Below, piece by piece: positions 24,511 through 32,451 of a stretch of DNA of 48,457 nt (position 1 is the stretch's first letter; every line of letters begins with the position of its first letter). Source of the stretch: an uncultured Pelagibacteraceae bacterium (GTDB lineage: Bacteria; Pseudomonadota; Alphaproteobacteria; Pelagibacterales; Pelagibacteraceae). The stretch covers positions 1 through 48,457 of the forward strand of contig CACGON010000007.1 of NCBI GenBank assembly GCA_902574695.1. The letters run 5' to 3'. Below the pieces are notes generated by a model that did not search any database, had not been told where the DNA came from, and was given only the letters and a program-made list of their open reading frames with translations. The translations under genes and the position numbers were made by a program.

Positions 24511-24900
24511 TTATTTTTTCTCCTCTGCCTTTGGAGCTTCCTTTGGTGCATCAGCTTTTTTCTCTTCTGCCTTTGGAGCTTCTTCTTTATCTTCTTTTTT
24601 TCTATCTTTTTTAGGGATAGCTTTCATTGGATTGTTTCCTTTTGCTGGCATAGGGACTAACTCATGTTCACCAAGTAATCTTGCAACACGAGTTGTTGGC
24701 TGTGCTCCTTGGCTAAGCCAATATTTTATTCTATCTGTTTGTAGTCCAATTCTCTCTTTTTTTTCTTTTGGCAATAGTGGATTGAAAAAACCTAACTTTT
24801 CTATAAATCTTCCATCTCTTGGAAATTTACTGTCAGCTACAACTATTTTATAAACTGGCCTTTTTTTGGTTCCTCCCATTGATAATCTAAGTTTTAACAT
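24511..24900 (-). CDS. rpsP: 30S ribosomal protein S16 with a repetitive charged tail
   Basis: S16 assembles into the 30S body. The core (about residues 1-85) has K-L-R-L-S-M-G-G-T-K-K-R-P and W-L-S-Q-G-A-Q-P-T. The protein reaches 129 residues because of a tail of A, P, K and E in which APKAEEKK occurs twice; the DNA of the tail repeats correspondingly (about 24511-24590). The start is supported by a strong AAGGAG at 24905-24910. It is 13 bases after ffh and 2 bases before trmD. Confidence 0.95.
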   Translation of the reverse strand: MLKLRLSMGGTKKRPVYKIVVADSKFPRDGRFIEKLGFFNPLLPKEKKERIGLQTDRIKYWLSQGAQPTTRVARLLGEHELVPMPAKGNNPMKAIPKKDRKKEDKEEAPKAEEKKADAPKEAPKAEEKK

Positions 24901-24904
24901 TTTT

Positions 24905-24910
24905 CTCCTT
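24905..24910 (-). promoter_or_regulatory. Shine-Dalgarno site of rpsP
   Basis: AAGGAG on the minus strand, ending 4 bases before the rpsP ATG at 24900. It is one of the few near-perfect anti-16S matches in the window and confirms the S16 start; high translation is expected for a ribosomal protein. Confidence 0.75.
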
Positions 24911-24913
24911 TTT

Positions 24914-26272
24914 TTATTTTAGTTGGTTAAAAAGTTCAGGCGGTATACCTTTGTCTGCCATTCCTTTCATATTTCCTTTTGACATCTTTTTCATCATTTC
25001 AGACATCATTTTAAATTGCTTTAGCAATTTATTGATAGTGGCTATGTCTGTACCTGAGCCATTAGCAATTCTTTTTTTTCTTGATCCGTCAATTATTTTT
25101 GGGTTCTGTCTTTCTTTTGTTGTCATAGACAAAATTACAGCCTCATTTTGACTGATTACTTTTTCATCTACACCTGACTGATCCATTTGTGATTTAATTT
25201 TAGAAACTCCAGGTAAGAAGGACATTATACCCTCTATACCACCCATTTTTTTCATCTGTTTTAATTGTGATAAATAATCCTCTAAAGAAAATTGACCTTT
25301 TTTTAAATTTTCTTCTGTTTTTTTTAATTTTTCTTCATCAAAATCTTCAGCAGCTTTTTCAACAAGGCTTACTATATCACCCATTCCTAAGATTCTATTT
25401 GCAATCCTTTCAGGATGAAAAACTTCAAGATTTTCAATTTTTTCTCCAATACCTAAAAATTTTATCGGAACTCCTGATGTATATTTCATACTTAATGCAG
25501 CTCCACCTCTTCCATCTCCATCAGATCTTGTAAGAATAATTCCTGAAAGATTAACAGTATTTTTAAATTCTTTAGCAACATTTGCTGCTACTTGTCCTGT
25601 TAAGGAGTCTGCAACTAAAATAGTTTCAACAGGATTAATAATTCCTTCAATTTGTTTTACTTCACTCATCATTTGTAAATCAATTTGAGTTCTGCCTGCA
25701 GTATCAAAAAGTATTACCTCGGATCCATTAAGGCTTGCTGCACTTAAAGCTCTTCTGCAAATATCAGCTGGTTGTTGTCCTTCAATGACTGGTAAAGTAT
25801 TAATACTATGTTGCTCACCTAAAAGCCTTAGTTGCTCCTGTGCAGCAGGCCTATAAATATCTAAGCTAACAACCATAACTTTTTTTTTTTTATTTTTTTC
25901 TATAAATTTTGCAAGTTTTGCAGTTGTTGTAGTTTTTCCTGAACCCTGTAAACCAACCATCATCATAGATACCGGGGGTACAGCACTAAAATTTAGATCT
26001 GAGCTTTCACTTCCAAGTAAATTTATTAATTCGTCATTAACTATCTTAACTACCATTTGCCCTGGTGAAGTAGATCGTATGATCTCTTGTCCTAGAGCTT
26101 TTGGTTTTATTTTACTGATAAAATCTTTAGCTACCTCTAACGAAACATCAGCTTCTAGTAATGCTTGTCTTATATTTCTAAGTCCCTCATCAACCTGTTT
26201 TTCATCAAGGGATGCTGACTTTTTTAAAGAGGAAAAAATTTCCTCGAATTTATTTGTTAAATTTTCAAACAT
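24914..26272 (-). CDS. ffh: Signal recognition particle protein Ffh
   Basis: SRP54-type GTPase that binds signal peptides and 4.5S RNA and docks with FtsY at the membrane. The frame is open upstream to 26467, but the ATG at 26272 gives the canonical N-terminus MFENLTNKFEE and 452 residues, the normal Ffh length. The extension would run antisense through dapF and through a structured RNA segment. Domains: N (1-90), G with G-S-G-K-T-T-T, D-T-A-G-R-T-Q and the T-R-S-D block where TKxD is usual, then the Met-rich M domain with D-G-S-R-K-K-R-I. It is divergent from dapF-ftsY, so both SRP GTPases lie within 3.3 kb. Confidence 0.95.
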   Translation of the reverse strand: MFENLTNKFEEIFSSLKKSASLDEKQVDEGLRNIRQALLEADVSLEVAKDFISKIKPKALGQEIIRSTSPGQMVVKIVNDELINLLGSESSDLNFSAVPPVSMMMVGLQGSGKTTTTAKLAKFIEKNKKKKVMVVSLDIYRPAAQEQLRLLGEQHSINTLPVIEGQQPADICRRALSAASLNGSEVILFDTAGRTQIDLQMMSEVKQIEGIINPVETILVADSLTGQVAANVAKEFKNTVNLSGIILTRSDGDGRGGAALSMKYTSGVPIKFLGIGEKIENLEVFHPERIANRILGMGDIVSLVEKAAEDFDEEKLKKTEENLKKGQFSLEDYLSQLKQMKKMGGIEGIMSFLPGVSKIKSQMDQSGVDEKVISQNEAVILSMTTKERQNPKIIDGSRKKRIANGSGTDIATINKLLKQFKMMSEMMKKMSKGNMKGMADKGIPPELFNQLK

Positions 26273-26374
26273 ATTTTTTCCAGCAGCTATCGCACCAGTG
26301 GGCGAACCCTCGCTAACTGGTGTCGATCTCTTTGTTACCAAAGACACCGCAAATTGCTGATTTTGCGGAAACTT
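26273..26374 (-). ncRNA. Candidate structured 5' leader (cis-regulatory RNA) of ffh
   Basis: Between the -10-like TATAAT (26381-26386) and the ffh ATG the minus strand folds into three adjacent hairpins. P1 pairs CCGCAAA (26368-26362) with TTTGCGG (26353-26347). P2 pairs TCTTTG (26344-26339) with CAAAGA (26334-26329) around a GTAA loop. P3 pairs CACCAGT (26322-26316) with ACTGGTG (26299-26293), with an inner GGG-TTCG-CCC. By my count 46 of the 88 bases 26281-26368 are G or C, far above the AT-rich surroundings. The P1 loop UCAGCA (26360-26355) can pair with UGCUGG (26285-26280) next to the start codon, covering part of the weak GGA ribosome site. GNRA and UUCG-type loops appear only on this strand. 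The family and any ligand are unknown. Confidence 0.6.
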
Positions 26375-26380
26375 GGACAA

Positions 26381-26388
26381 ATTATAAT
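26381..26388. promoter_or_regulatory. Symmetric -10 element shared by ffh and dapF (candidate)
   Basis: ATTATAAT is its own reverse complement, so a perfect TATAAT is present on the plus strand (26383-26388) and on the minus strand (26386-26381) between divergent genes. On the minus strand TTGACT (26406-26401) is a -35 match but with a short spacer of 14 bases. On the plus strand no good -35 is seen. In AT-rich DNA such matches can be chance; the divergent position is the main support. Confidence 0.4.
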
Positions 26389-26429
26389 AGAGGTTCAAAA
26401 AGTCAATAAATAAGTTAAGTATTAAATAT

Positions 26430-27254
26430 ATGGAATTTAAAGCTTTTAAAATGGATGGATTAGGCAATGATTTTGTAATTATTGATAATAGAGAAAAAAT
26501 TATAAATCTTACTAAAGATCAAATAATTAAAATTTGCGATCGAAATTTTATTGGTTGCGATCAATTAATATTTATAAATAAAAACAGTAATTCGGATGGT
26601 TCTCTTGAATTTTTTAATTCTGATGGTGGTAAAGCAGAAGCTTGTGGAAATGGTACTAGGTGTGTCGCTGACTTTATAGCAAAAGAAAGTAATAAAAAAA
26701 CAGTTAATTTGAATACCTCATCTGGTAACCTTAAATCTGTGATACTTGGAAATAATATTGTTTCTACTGAGATTGGGCAGGCTAAAATAAAATGGAATGA
26801 AATTCCTTTATCAAAAGAATTAAATACAAAAAATTTAAACATAGAAATAATTGATAAATTTAACAACAAATTTCAGGGCGGTACCGCTGTAAATGTTGGA
26901 AATCCTCATATAATTTTTTTTGTAAAAAATATTGAAGATTTTAATATTAAAAAAATTGGTCCTGAAATCGAAAATCACAATCTATTTCCTGAAAAAGTAA
27001 ATGTTACTTTGGCAAAGGTAATAAGTAAAAACTTAATTAAGGTTAACGTATGGGAGAGAGGAGCAGGAAATACGAAAGCCTGTGGAACTGCAGCTTGTGC
27101 AGCTGCAGTTGCTGGAAAATTAAACAACCTAACAGAAGATAAAGTAGATATTGAATTTACAACAGGTAAGCTCTTTATCAATATTGATAAACAAAATTTC
27201 ATTAATATGAAAGGTCCAGTTTCAAAAATTGATTCTATAAATATAAAATTATAA
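26430..27254 (+). CDS. dapF: Diaminopimelate epimerase
   Basis: Converts LL- to meso-diaminopimelate for lysine and peptidoglycan. The two catalytic cysteines are in E-A-C-G-N-G-T-R-C and K-A-C-G-T-A-A-C. The opening K-M-D-G-L-G-N-D-F and length 274 are typical. It starts a plus-strand pair and overlaps ftsY by one base (TAATG at 27252-27256). It is divergent from ffh. Confidence 0.96.
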   Translation: MEFKAFKMDGLGNDFVIIDNREKIINLTKDQIIKICDRNFIGCDQLIFINKNSNSDGSLEFFNSDGGKAEACGNGTRCVADFIAKESNKKTVNLNTSSGNLKSVILGNNIVSTEIGQAKIKWNEIPLSKELNTKNLNIEIIDKFNNKFQGGTAVNVGNPHIIFFVKNIEDFNIKKIGPEIENHNLFPEKVNVTLAKVISKNLIKVNVWERGAGNTKACGTAACAAAVAGKLNNLTEDKVDIEFTTGKLFINIDKQNFINMKGPVSKIDSINIKL

Positions 27255-28171
27255 TGAGTATATTTGAGAAATTTAAAAAAGGTTTTAAAAAAAGTGCTGA
27301 AAATATCTCTTCAGGTTTTAGAGAAATCCTTGTTAAGAAAGAAATTGATGATAATTCACTTGATAAAATCGAGGAATTTTTAATAAGTTCAGATGTTGGA
27401 GTTGATGCTGCTTCAGAAATAAGATTTATTTTATCCCAAGAAAAAATTGATCCAAATTTAGACTTAGTAAAAGAAATAAATAAAATTCTTAAAAATTATA
27501 TTACTTCAAATATGAGAGTTTTGGAAAAAAAAGATTTTTTTAAAATTAGTACTAATTTAAATGTAACATTAGTAGCTGGGGTTAATGGCTCAGGAAAAAC
27601 AACAACCATAGGTAAAATTGCAAAAATTTTTAAAGAAAATAATAATAAAGTAATTTTATCTGCATCAGACACATTTAGAGCTGCAGCAATAGAACAACTT
27701 GAAAATTGGGCAAATAAAATTGGAGTCAATTTGATTAAATCTCATCAAGGATCAGATCCAGCCTCTGTTGCATATAAAGCCATGGATTTTGCAAAAGAAA
27801 ATAAATTTAATCAACTAATAATAGATACTGCTGGAAGATTACAAAATAAAAAAAATCTAATGGAAGAGTATAAAAAAATTGCAAATGTTGTAAAAAAAAT
27901 AGATCAAGCTGCCCCAAACGAAGTAATTCTTGTTTTAGATGCAACTTCTGGACAAAATATAATTAGTCAAGTTGAAGAATTTAATAAAATTATTCCAATA
28001 ACTGGATTAGTAATGACAAAATTAGATGGCACAGCTAAGGGTGGTATTCTACTAGCTTTATCTAAAAGATATAAGATTCCAATAATAGGTCTTGGTTTAG
28101 GTGAAAAAGAAGACGATCTTCAAGTATTTGATGCAGAAAAGTTCGCTGATGCATTTACTCAAATTAATTAA
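27254..28171 (+). CDS. ftsY: SRP receptor GTPase FtsY
   Basis: Docks Ffh-ribosome complexes at the membrane. The 305 residues consist only of the N and G domains, without the acidic A domain of the E. coli protein. G motifs: G-V-N-G-S-G-K-T-T-T, D-T-F-R-A-A-A, D-T-A-G-R-L-Q and T-K-L-D-G. The N-terminal F-K-K-G-F-K-K-S is a short amphipathic membrane-targeting segment. The end overlaps the convergent secreted-protein gene by 8 bases. Confidence 0.96.
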   Translation: MSIFEKFKKGFKKSAENISSGFREILVKKEIDDNSLDKIEEFLISSDVGVDAASEIRFILSQEKIDPNLDLVKEINKILKNYITSNMRVLEKKDFFKISTNLNVTLVAGVNGSGKTTTIGKIAKIFKENNNKVILSASDTFRAAAIEQLENWANKIGVNLIKSHQGSDPASVAYKAMDFAKENKFNQLIIDTAGRLQNKKNLMEEYKKIANVVKKIDQAAPNEVILVLDATSGQNIISQVEEFNKIIPITGLVMTKLDGTAKGGILLALSKRYKIPIIGLGLGEKEDDLQVFDAEKFADAFTQIN

Positions 28172-28712
28172 TTAAATTGCTGGATATTAGAGGTTTAAAT
28201 AAATTACATTTATACTTTTTGTCTAAGTCAGCATATCCACAATTTTTAGCATATGATGAAATTATAAATTCTAATTTTCCGTTTTTGTCATTAGACCGCA
28301 ATTCTTTTTTTTGAATATCAAACATAAGATTTTTTGAAATATTTTTGTTTGCACTTACCATAACTAAGGTGTTGTTATCCTCTAAAAGATAATATGCGAA
28401 ATCTTCAGGAAATACCGGATAATCGTAATCCATTAAAAATAGTTTAGCTTTATTGGGAAACCATTCATAAGAGATGAGAGGGAGATCTTTTTTTAACTTA
28501 TGATCATATAGATAAAGATCTTGGGGGTAATCTGTAACATAATTATAATCTTCACCTCTTGCAAGTATCGCATTTTCTCTAGTTTTAAAATAAAGAGTGA
28601 ATTTTTTATTATAAGACTCCATTTTCCCTATATGAAAGTATTTATCGGATGGCTCGGATAAAGTATTAGTACAATAAAGGATAAAAAAAATAAGTATTAG
28701 AATATTTCTCAT
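28164..28712 (-). CDS. Secreted protein of unknown function
   Basis: I do not recognise this family. The 182-residue product begins with a clear signal peptide (a short basic start, then I-L-I-L-I-F-F-I-L-Y) probably cut near residue 18-20; a Cys in the hydrophobic segment does not make a good lipobox. The mature part is rich in Tyr, Asp and Lys and has two Cys near the end (N-C-G-Y and Y-K-C) that could form a disulfide in the periplasm. It is the last gene of a minus-strand group and runs 8 bases into the 3' end of ftsY. The neighbouring hydrolase lies 48 bases upstream. Confidence 0.75.
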   Translation of the reverse strand: MRNILILIFFILYCTNTLSEPSDKYFHIGKMESYNKKFTLYFKTRENAILARGEDYNYVTDYPQDLYLYDHKLKKDLPLISYEWFPNKAKLFLMDYDYPVFPEDFAYYLLEDNNTLVMVSANKNISKNLMFDIQKKELRSNDKNGKLEFIISSYAKNCGYADLDKKYKCNLFKPLISSNLIN

Positions 28713-28760
28713 ATTTAATACTTAATTTTTAATTTTGAAGAGTCTTTGTTTAAAATGTGT

Positions 28761-29567
28761 CTAATTTAGACCCTTGATAAATTTATCTATGGCAAGGACT
28801 AAGTTTTGGTCAAATTCCATCATATGATCATCGTTTTTAATAAAATATTTTGATTTAGGATTATTTGCCTTTTCAAAAATTTCAACGCCCATACTAAAAG
28901 GAACAATAGTATCCATCTGTCCATGCAAAACTAAAATTGGAGAATTTATTTTTTGTATTTTACTTAATGTATCGTATTTATCCTTTAGGATAATTTTAAT
29001 AGGAAAAATTGGATAATATTTTTGTGCTAGCTTTGTCATTGATGTAAAGGGAGACTCTAATATTATTCCTGAAAATTTAAATTTACTTGCTAAATCAACT
29101 GCAACTGCTGTTCCTAGGGACTCACCATATAAAATTATATCTTTATCTTTAATTCCATTTTGATTAAGCCAATTCTTAGAAAATTTTGCATCTTCATACA
29201 AACCTTCCTCAGTTGGGTATCCTTTGTTTCCGCTAAAACCTCTGTAAGCAATTATTAAATAATTTATATCAAGTTTTGATAATTCATTAAGCTTATAAAC
29301 TCTATTATCAAGCTTACCTGCATTGCCATGAAAAAAAAGGATAGTTTTAAAATTTGAATTTTTTTCAAAGTACCATGATACAAGTTTATTGTCTGACTGA
29401 ACAAAATTCTTTTCTATTTGATGGTTTAATGAGGTTTCATCTAAATAATTATTTTCACTTGGATGATAAAGTAATTTTCTCTGATAAAAAAATAAAAAAA
29501 TAATTACAAAAATATATAATATTAATAATATAAGAAAGGAATTGAGCGCTATGCTTCCTAATTTCAT
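28761..29567 (-). CDS. Membrane-anchored alpha/beta hydrolase (Bem46/ABHD13-like)
   Basis: The protein opens with one hydrophobic helix (about residues 8-28) followed by F-Y-Q-R-K-L-L-Y-H-P, the layout of Bem46/ABHD13-type hydrolases. Catalytic parts are F-F-H-G-N-A-G (oxyanion), Y-R-G-F-S-G-N-K-G, the nucleophile Ser in Y-G-E-S-L-G, an Asp in G-Q-M-D, and a terminal His in D-D-H. Length 268 is normal. It is probably anchored in the inner membrane, but the substrate is unknown. It starts 9 bases after the small membrane protein gene. Confidence 0.85.
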   Translation of the reverse strand: MKLGSIALNSFLILLILYIFVIIFLFFYQRKLLYHPSENNYLDETSLNHQIEKNFVQSDNKLVSWYFEKNSNFKTILFFHGNAGKLDNRVYKLNELSKLDINYLIIAYRGFSGNKGYPTEEGLYEDAKFSKNWLNQNGIKDKDIILYGESLGTAVAVDLASKFKFSGIILESPFTSMTKLAQKYYPIFPIKIILKDKYDTLSKIQKINSPILVLHGQMDTIVPFSMGVEIFEKANNPKSKYFIKNDDHMMEFDQNLVLAIDKFIKGLN

Positions 29568-29576
29568 TAAAAAAAA

Positions 29577-29753
29577 TTATTTTTTATCGAAAAATGCTTC
29601 GTAAAACATCATGAAAATAGCGACACCCATAAGCAAATATACTGGAAGCACGTCCCAAAAAGTTATCATCATTGATCTTGTTAATGTTGTTGCAAGACCA
29701 ATTAGAAAAAAAATTGCAAAAGAAAGACCTATTAGCGTTGTTATTTTATTCAT
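29577..29753 (-). CDS. Small two-helix membrane protein of unknown function
   Basis: A 58-residue protein starting at the ATG at 29753; a TTG 24 bases upstream is a weaker alternative. It has two hydrophobic helices (about residues 5-24 and 32-52) and a short charged end F-F-D-K-K. It overlaps the amidase stop by 8 bases and is 9 bases before the hydrolase gene, so it sits inside an operon rather than being a chance frame. No family is recognised. Confidence 0.6.
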   Translation of the reverse strand: MNKITTLIGLSFAIFFLIGLATTLTRSMMITFWDVLPVYLLMGVAIFMMFYEAFFDKK

Positions 29754-31083
29754 TAAAACCCTTACTTTCTTGTTCAAGCCATCTTGCTGTACTTAAAAAT
29801 CTCAGATCGTCATATTTATCACCAACAAGCTGAATGCCTAAAGGTAAATTATTTTCACCTTGAAGTAAAGGAAGAGAAATTGCCGGTGTATGCATGTATG
29901 ACCAAACTCTATTAAAATCTGCACTTCCAGTATCCTTAAGTCCTTTATCAGCCACGCCTGTACTGCATGGGCTTAAAACTCCATGATAATCCTCAAATAC
30001 CTCTTTATATGACTCGTAACTTCTTCTCATAAAATCAACTGCATCTAAATATTCCTTGGCTGAGTATTTCATTCCTTTAGCTATTGCTGATTGCATTTGT
30101 TTTGACAATTTATTTTTAGACTTCTTATAATAAACTTGAAAATTATTAGCTAAATCAGTTTCGTGAATTATTCTATGATATTTGTCTATATCTTTGAAAT
30201 AAGAAGGCGTGTCAAATACTTCAATATTTTTTTTAAAAGACTTTATAAAATACTCAAAAGACTCCCTTGATTTTTTATCTATCTTCTTCCAACTATCAGT
30301 TTTGTAAAATATAAATTTTGGTTCAAACAAAGGTTTCTTTAAACATTCATCTAGCATAAACTCTGAGGAATAATGTATAGTTGCTTCATCATATTGATCT
30401 TTTTTAATTAATATTTTTGCAAGTAAAGCAACGTCTTCAACTGTTTTTCCAAAAACACCAATGTGATCAAGATTGTAAGAAGTTCTAAGAACTCCATTCC
30501 TTGATATTAATCCATAACTAGGCTTGTAACCAACAACTCCACAATAAGATGCCGGTCTTATCACTGATCCACCAGTTTGGGATCCTATCGACAATGGTGC
30601 CATATGAGTTGCTATAACTGCAGCTGATCCACTTGAAGACCCACCTGGTGTTCTACTGTAATCATGCGGGTTTCTTGTGGCTGGAGGGCCCAGATAAGCT
30701 AGTTCAGATGTTGCTGTTTTACCCATTATGATTGCACCTTCTGATTTTAATAAATCTACAATTTCTGCGTTCTGTGATTGGGTTCTGCCTTTTCTTAAAA
30801 CTGTACCGCACTCAGTCGGCATATCATAAGTACCTATTATATCTTTTAAAGCTACTGGAATGCCATGCAACAACCCCATTGGTTTTCCTGATTTTCTATA
30901 TGTATCTGCTTCTTGAGCTTTTTCTAATAATAGTTTTTTATCAAAGAATGCCCAAGCTTTAACATCTTTCTCAAATTTATTTATTTGAGAAATATAATGC
31001 TCGCACAACTCCAATGACGTCATCTCAGATTTTCTTATCTTATCTGCTAATTTTGCTATTGGTAGTGAAAAGACGTTTGTCAT
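29746..31083 (-). CDS. Amidase signature family amidohydrolase
   Basis: Hydrolyses an amide to acid and ammonia. The Ser-cisSer-Lys triad is recognisable: Lys in V-A-L-K-D-I, and G-G-S-S-S-G-S-A-A with a second block G-S-Q-T-G-G-S-V-I-R-P-A. Length 445 fits the family. There is no GatB or GatC nearby and it is not followed by tRNA-charging genes, so it is probably a catabolic amidase rather than GatA. It begins 6 bases after the TRAP permease, so its substrate, or its product, may be related to the transported compound. Confidence 0.9.
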   Translation of the reverse strand: MTNVFSLPIAKLADKIRKSEMTSLELCEHYISQINKFEKDVKAWAFFDKKLLLEKAQEADTYRKSGKPMGLLHGIPVALKDIIGTYDMPTECGTVLRKGRTQSQNAEIVDLLKSEGAIIMGKTATSELAYLGPPATRNPHDYSRTPGGSSSGSAAVIATHMAPLSIGSQTGGSVIRPASYCGVVGYKPSYGLISRNGVLRTSYNLDHIGVFGKTVEDVALLAKILIKKDQYDEATIHYSSEFMLDECLKKPLFEPKFIFYKTDSWKKIDKKSRESFEYFIKSFKKNIEVFDTPSYFKDIDKYHRIIHETDLANNFQVYYKKSKNKLSKQMQSAIAKGMKYSAKEYLDAVDFMRRSYESYKEVFEDYHGVLSPCSTGVADKGLKDTGSADFNRVWSYMHTPAISLPLLQGENNLPLGIQLVGDKYDDLRFLSTARWLEQESKGFNE

Positions 31084-31089
31084 CTTAAA

Positions 31090-32451
31090 TTACTCTGCAA
31101 ACAATGTATCAGGCAACCACAATGCTATTCCAGGAAATATGTACATTAATACCATTGCAAGTATTACTATTCCAAGGAAAGGCATAATTCCTCTAAAAAT
31201 TTCCATTAACTGAACATTTTTGCTTTGCACGCCCTTTAGGTAATACGCCGACATCGCCATGGGTGGTGTCAAAAATGATGTTTGCAAATTTAATGCTATT
31301 AACATTGCAAAGAAATAAGGGTTTACCCCAAAGAATTCTACTAAAGGTAAAAAGATAGGTACAAAAATAATTAAAATTTCAGTCCACTCAAGTGGCCAAC
31401 CCAAAAGAAATATAATTATTTGTGTTATAACTAAAAATTGCCATGGTTGAATGTCCATGGATTTAAAAAAGTGTTCAAATACCTCGTGACCACCTAAATA
31501 AGAAAATACAGATGCAAAAGTCCATGAACCAACAAATAACCACATAATCATTGCGCTAGTTTTTGCAGTCAAGAAAACAGACTCTTTAAAATTTTTCCAC
31601 TTTAAAGATTTGTAAAAATATGAAAGCACCAAAGCTCCAAAAGCTCCAACAGCCGCTGCTTCTGCAGGAGTTGCTAATCCTGCTAAAATTGTACCTAATA
31701 CAAGTATAATTAATGAAAATAATGGGACAAAAGAAACTAATACCTCTTTTAAGATTTCTGATCGCGGAGGTATTTCCTCTGCAGCGGGTTTAGGAGCTAA
31801 TGATGGATTAAAATATGCTCTAATAATTACATAAAGGATATATAATCCAGCAAGCATTAATCCTGGAAATATTGCTGCTGCAAAAAGTCTTAGTGGAGAC
31901 AGTTGTGCTATTACAGCATAAACAATAAGCATTATGCTTGGTGGTATTAAAATTCCTAAACATCCACCTGAACATATGACGCCTGAGGCGAATTTTTTAT
32001 CATAGCCAGCTTTAATCATTGCTGGCCAAGCAAGAAGCCCCATTAAAGTAACAACAGCACCAATTATTCCAGTTGCTGTTGAAAATAACGCGCAGGTTAC
32101 CAATGCTGCAACTGCCATTGACGCTGGCAATCTATGTGATGCTAATCTTATTGCAAAAAATAATTTTGCAACAATTCCCGCTCTTTCTACTAAATAACCC
32201 ATAAATAAAAACAAAGGTACTGCTGTCAAAACAGTATTATCCATTATGGTATAAGTATTGGACACTAGTAATGAAAATATCCGATTGTCAAATAAGTGAT
32301 CCATTCTTGTTGGATCAAAATATGCATAATAACCAAAACCAACACCCATAGCTAATAAAGTAAAAGCAATTGGAAATCCCAATAAAACTGCAAACAGAAA
32401 TAAACTCATCATTAAAATTGCAATTTCTGGATTAGTTAATTCAAATAACAT
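31090..32451 (-). CDS. dctM: TRAP transporter large permease subunit
   Basis: Large membrane subunit of a tripartite ATP-independent periplasmic transporter, using the sodium gradient. The 453-residue protein is almost wholly hydrophobic with about 12 helices, and contains the G-G-C-L-G-I-L-I-P-P-S-I-M motif typical of DctM. It overlaps dctQ by 11 bases and is followed after 6 bases by the amidase. It works with the small subunit and the binding protein encoded just upstream. Confidence 0.94.
   Translation of the reverse strand: MLFELTNPEIAILMMSLFLFAVLLGFPIAFTLLAMGVGFGYYAYFDPTRMDHLFDNRIFSLLVSNTYTIMDNTVLTAVPLFLFMGYLVERAGIVAKLFFAIRLASHRLPASMAVAALVTCALFSTATGIIGAVVTLMGLLAWPAMIKAGYDKKFASGVICSGGCLGILIPPSIMLIVYAVIAQLSPLRLFAAAIFPGLMLAGLYILYVIIRAYFNPSLAPKPAAEEIPPRSEILKEVLVSFVPLFSLIILVLGTILAGLATPAEAAAVGAFGALVLSYFYKSLKWKNFKESVFLTAKTSAMIMWLFVGSWTFASVFSYLGGHEVFEHFFKSMDIQPWQFLVITQIIIFLLGWPLEWTEILIIFVPIFLPLVEFFGVNPYFFAMLIALNLQTSFLTPPMAMSAYYLKGVQSKNVQLMEIFRGIMPFLGIVILAMVLMYIFPGIALWLPDTLFAE

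Noticed and set aside
26281-26368. The GC-rich segment as the 4.5S SRP RNA gene or a tRNA
   Set aside because: It lacks the conserved SRP apical loop (GGAAGCAGCC-like) and any cloverleaf; it joins directly to the ffh start, so a leader is more likely.
26273-26467. Longer open frame adding 65 residues to Ffh
   Set aside because: It runs antisense through the start of dapF and through the structured GC-rich segment; the ATG at 26272 gives the canonical Ffh N-terminus and length.
28759-28771. GTCTAATTTAGAC palindrome at the end of the membrane hydrolase gene
   Set aside because: Short, AT-rich, without a T run; too weak for a terminator or operator call.
29754-29777. TTG start of the small membrane protein giving 66 residues
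   Set aside because: It would extend further into the amidase gene; the ATG at 29753 gives a compact two-helix protein.
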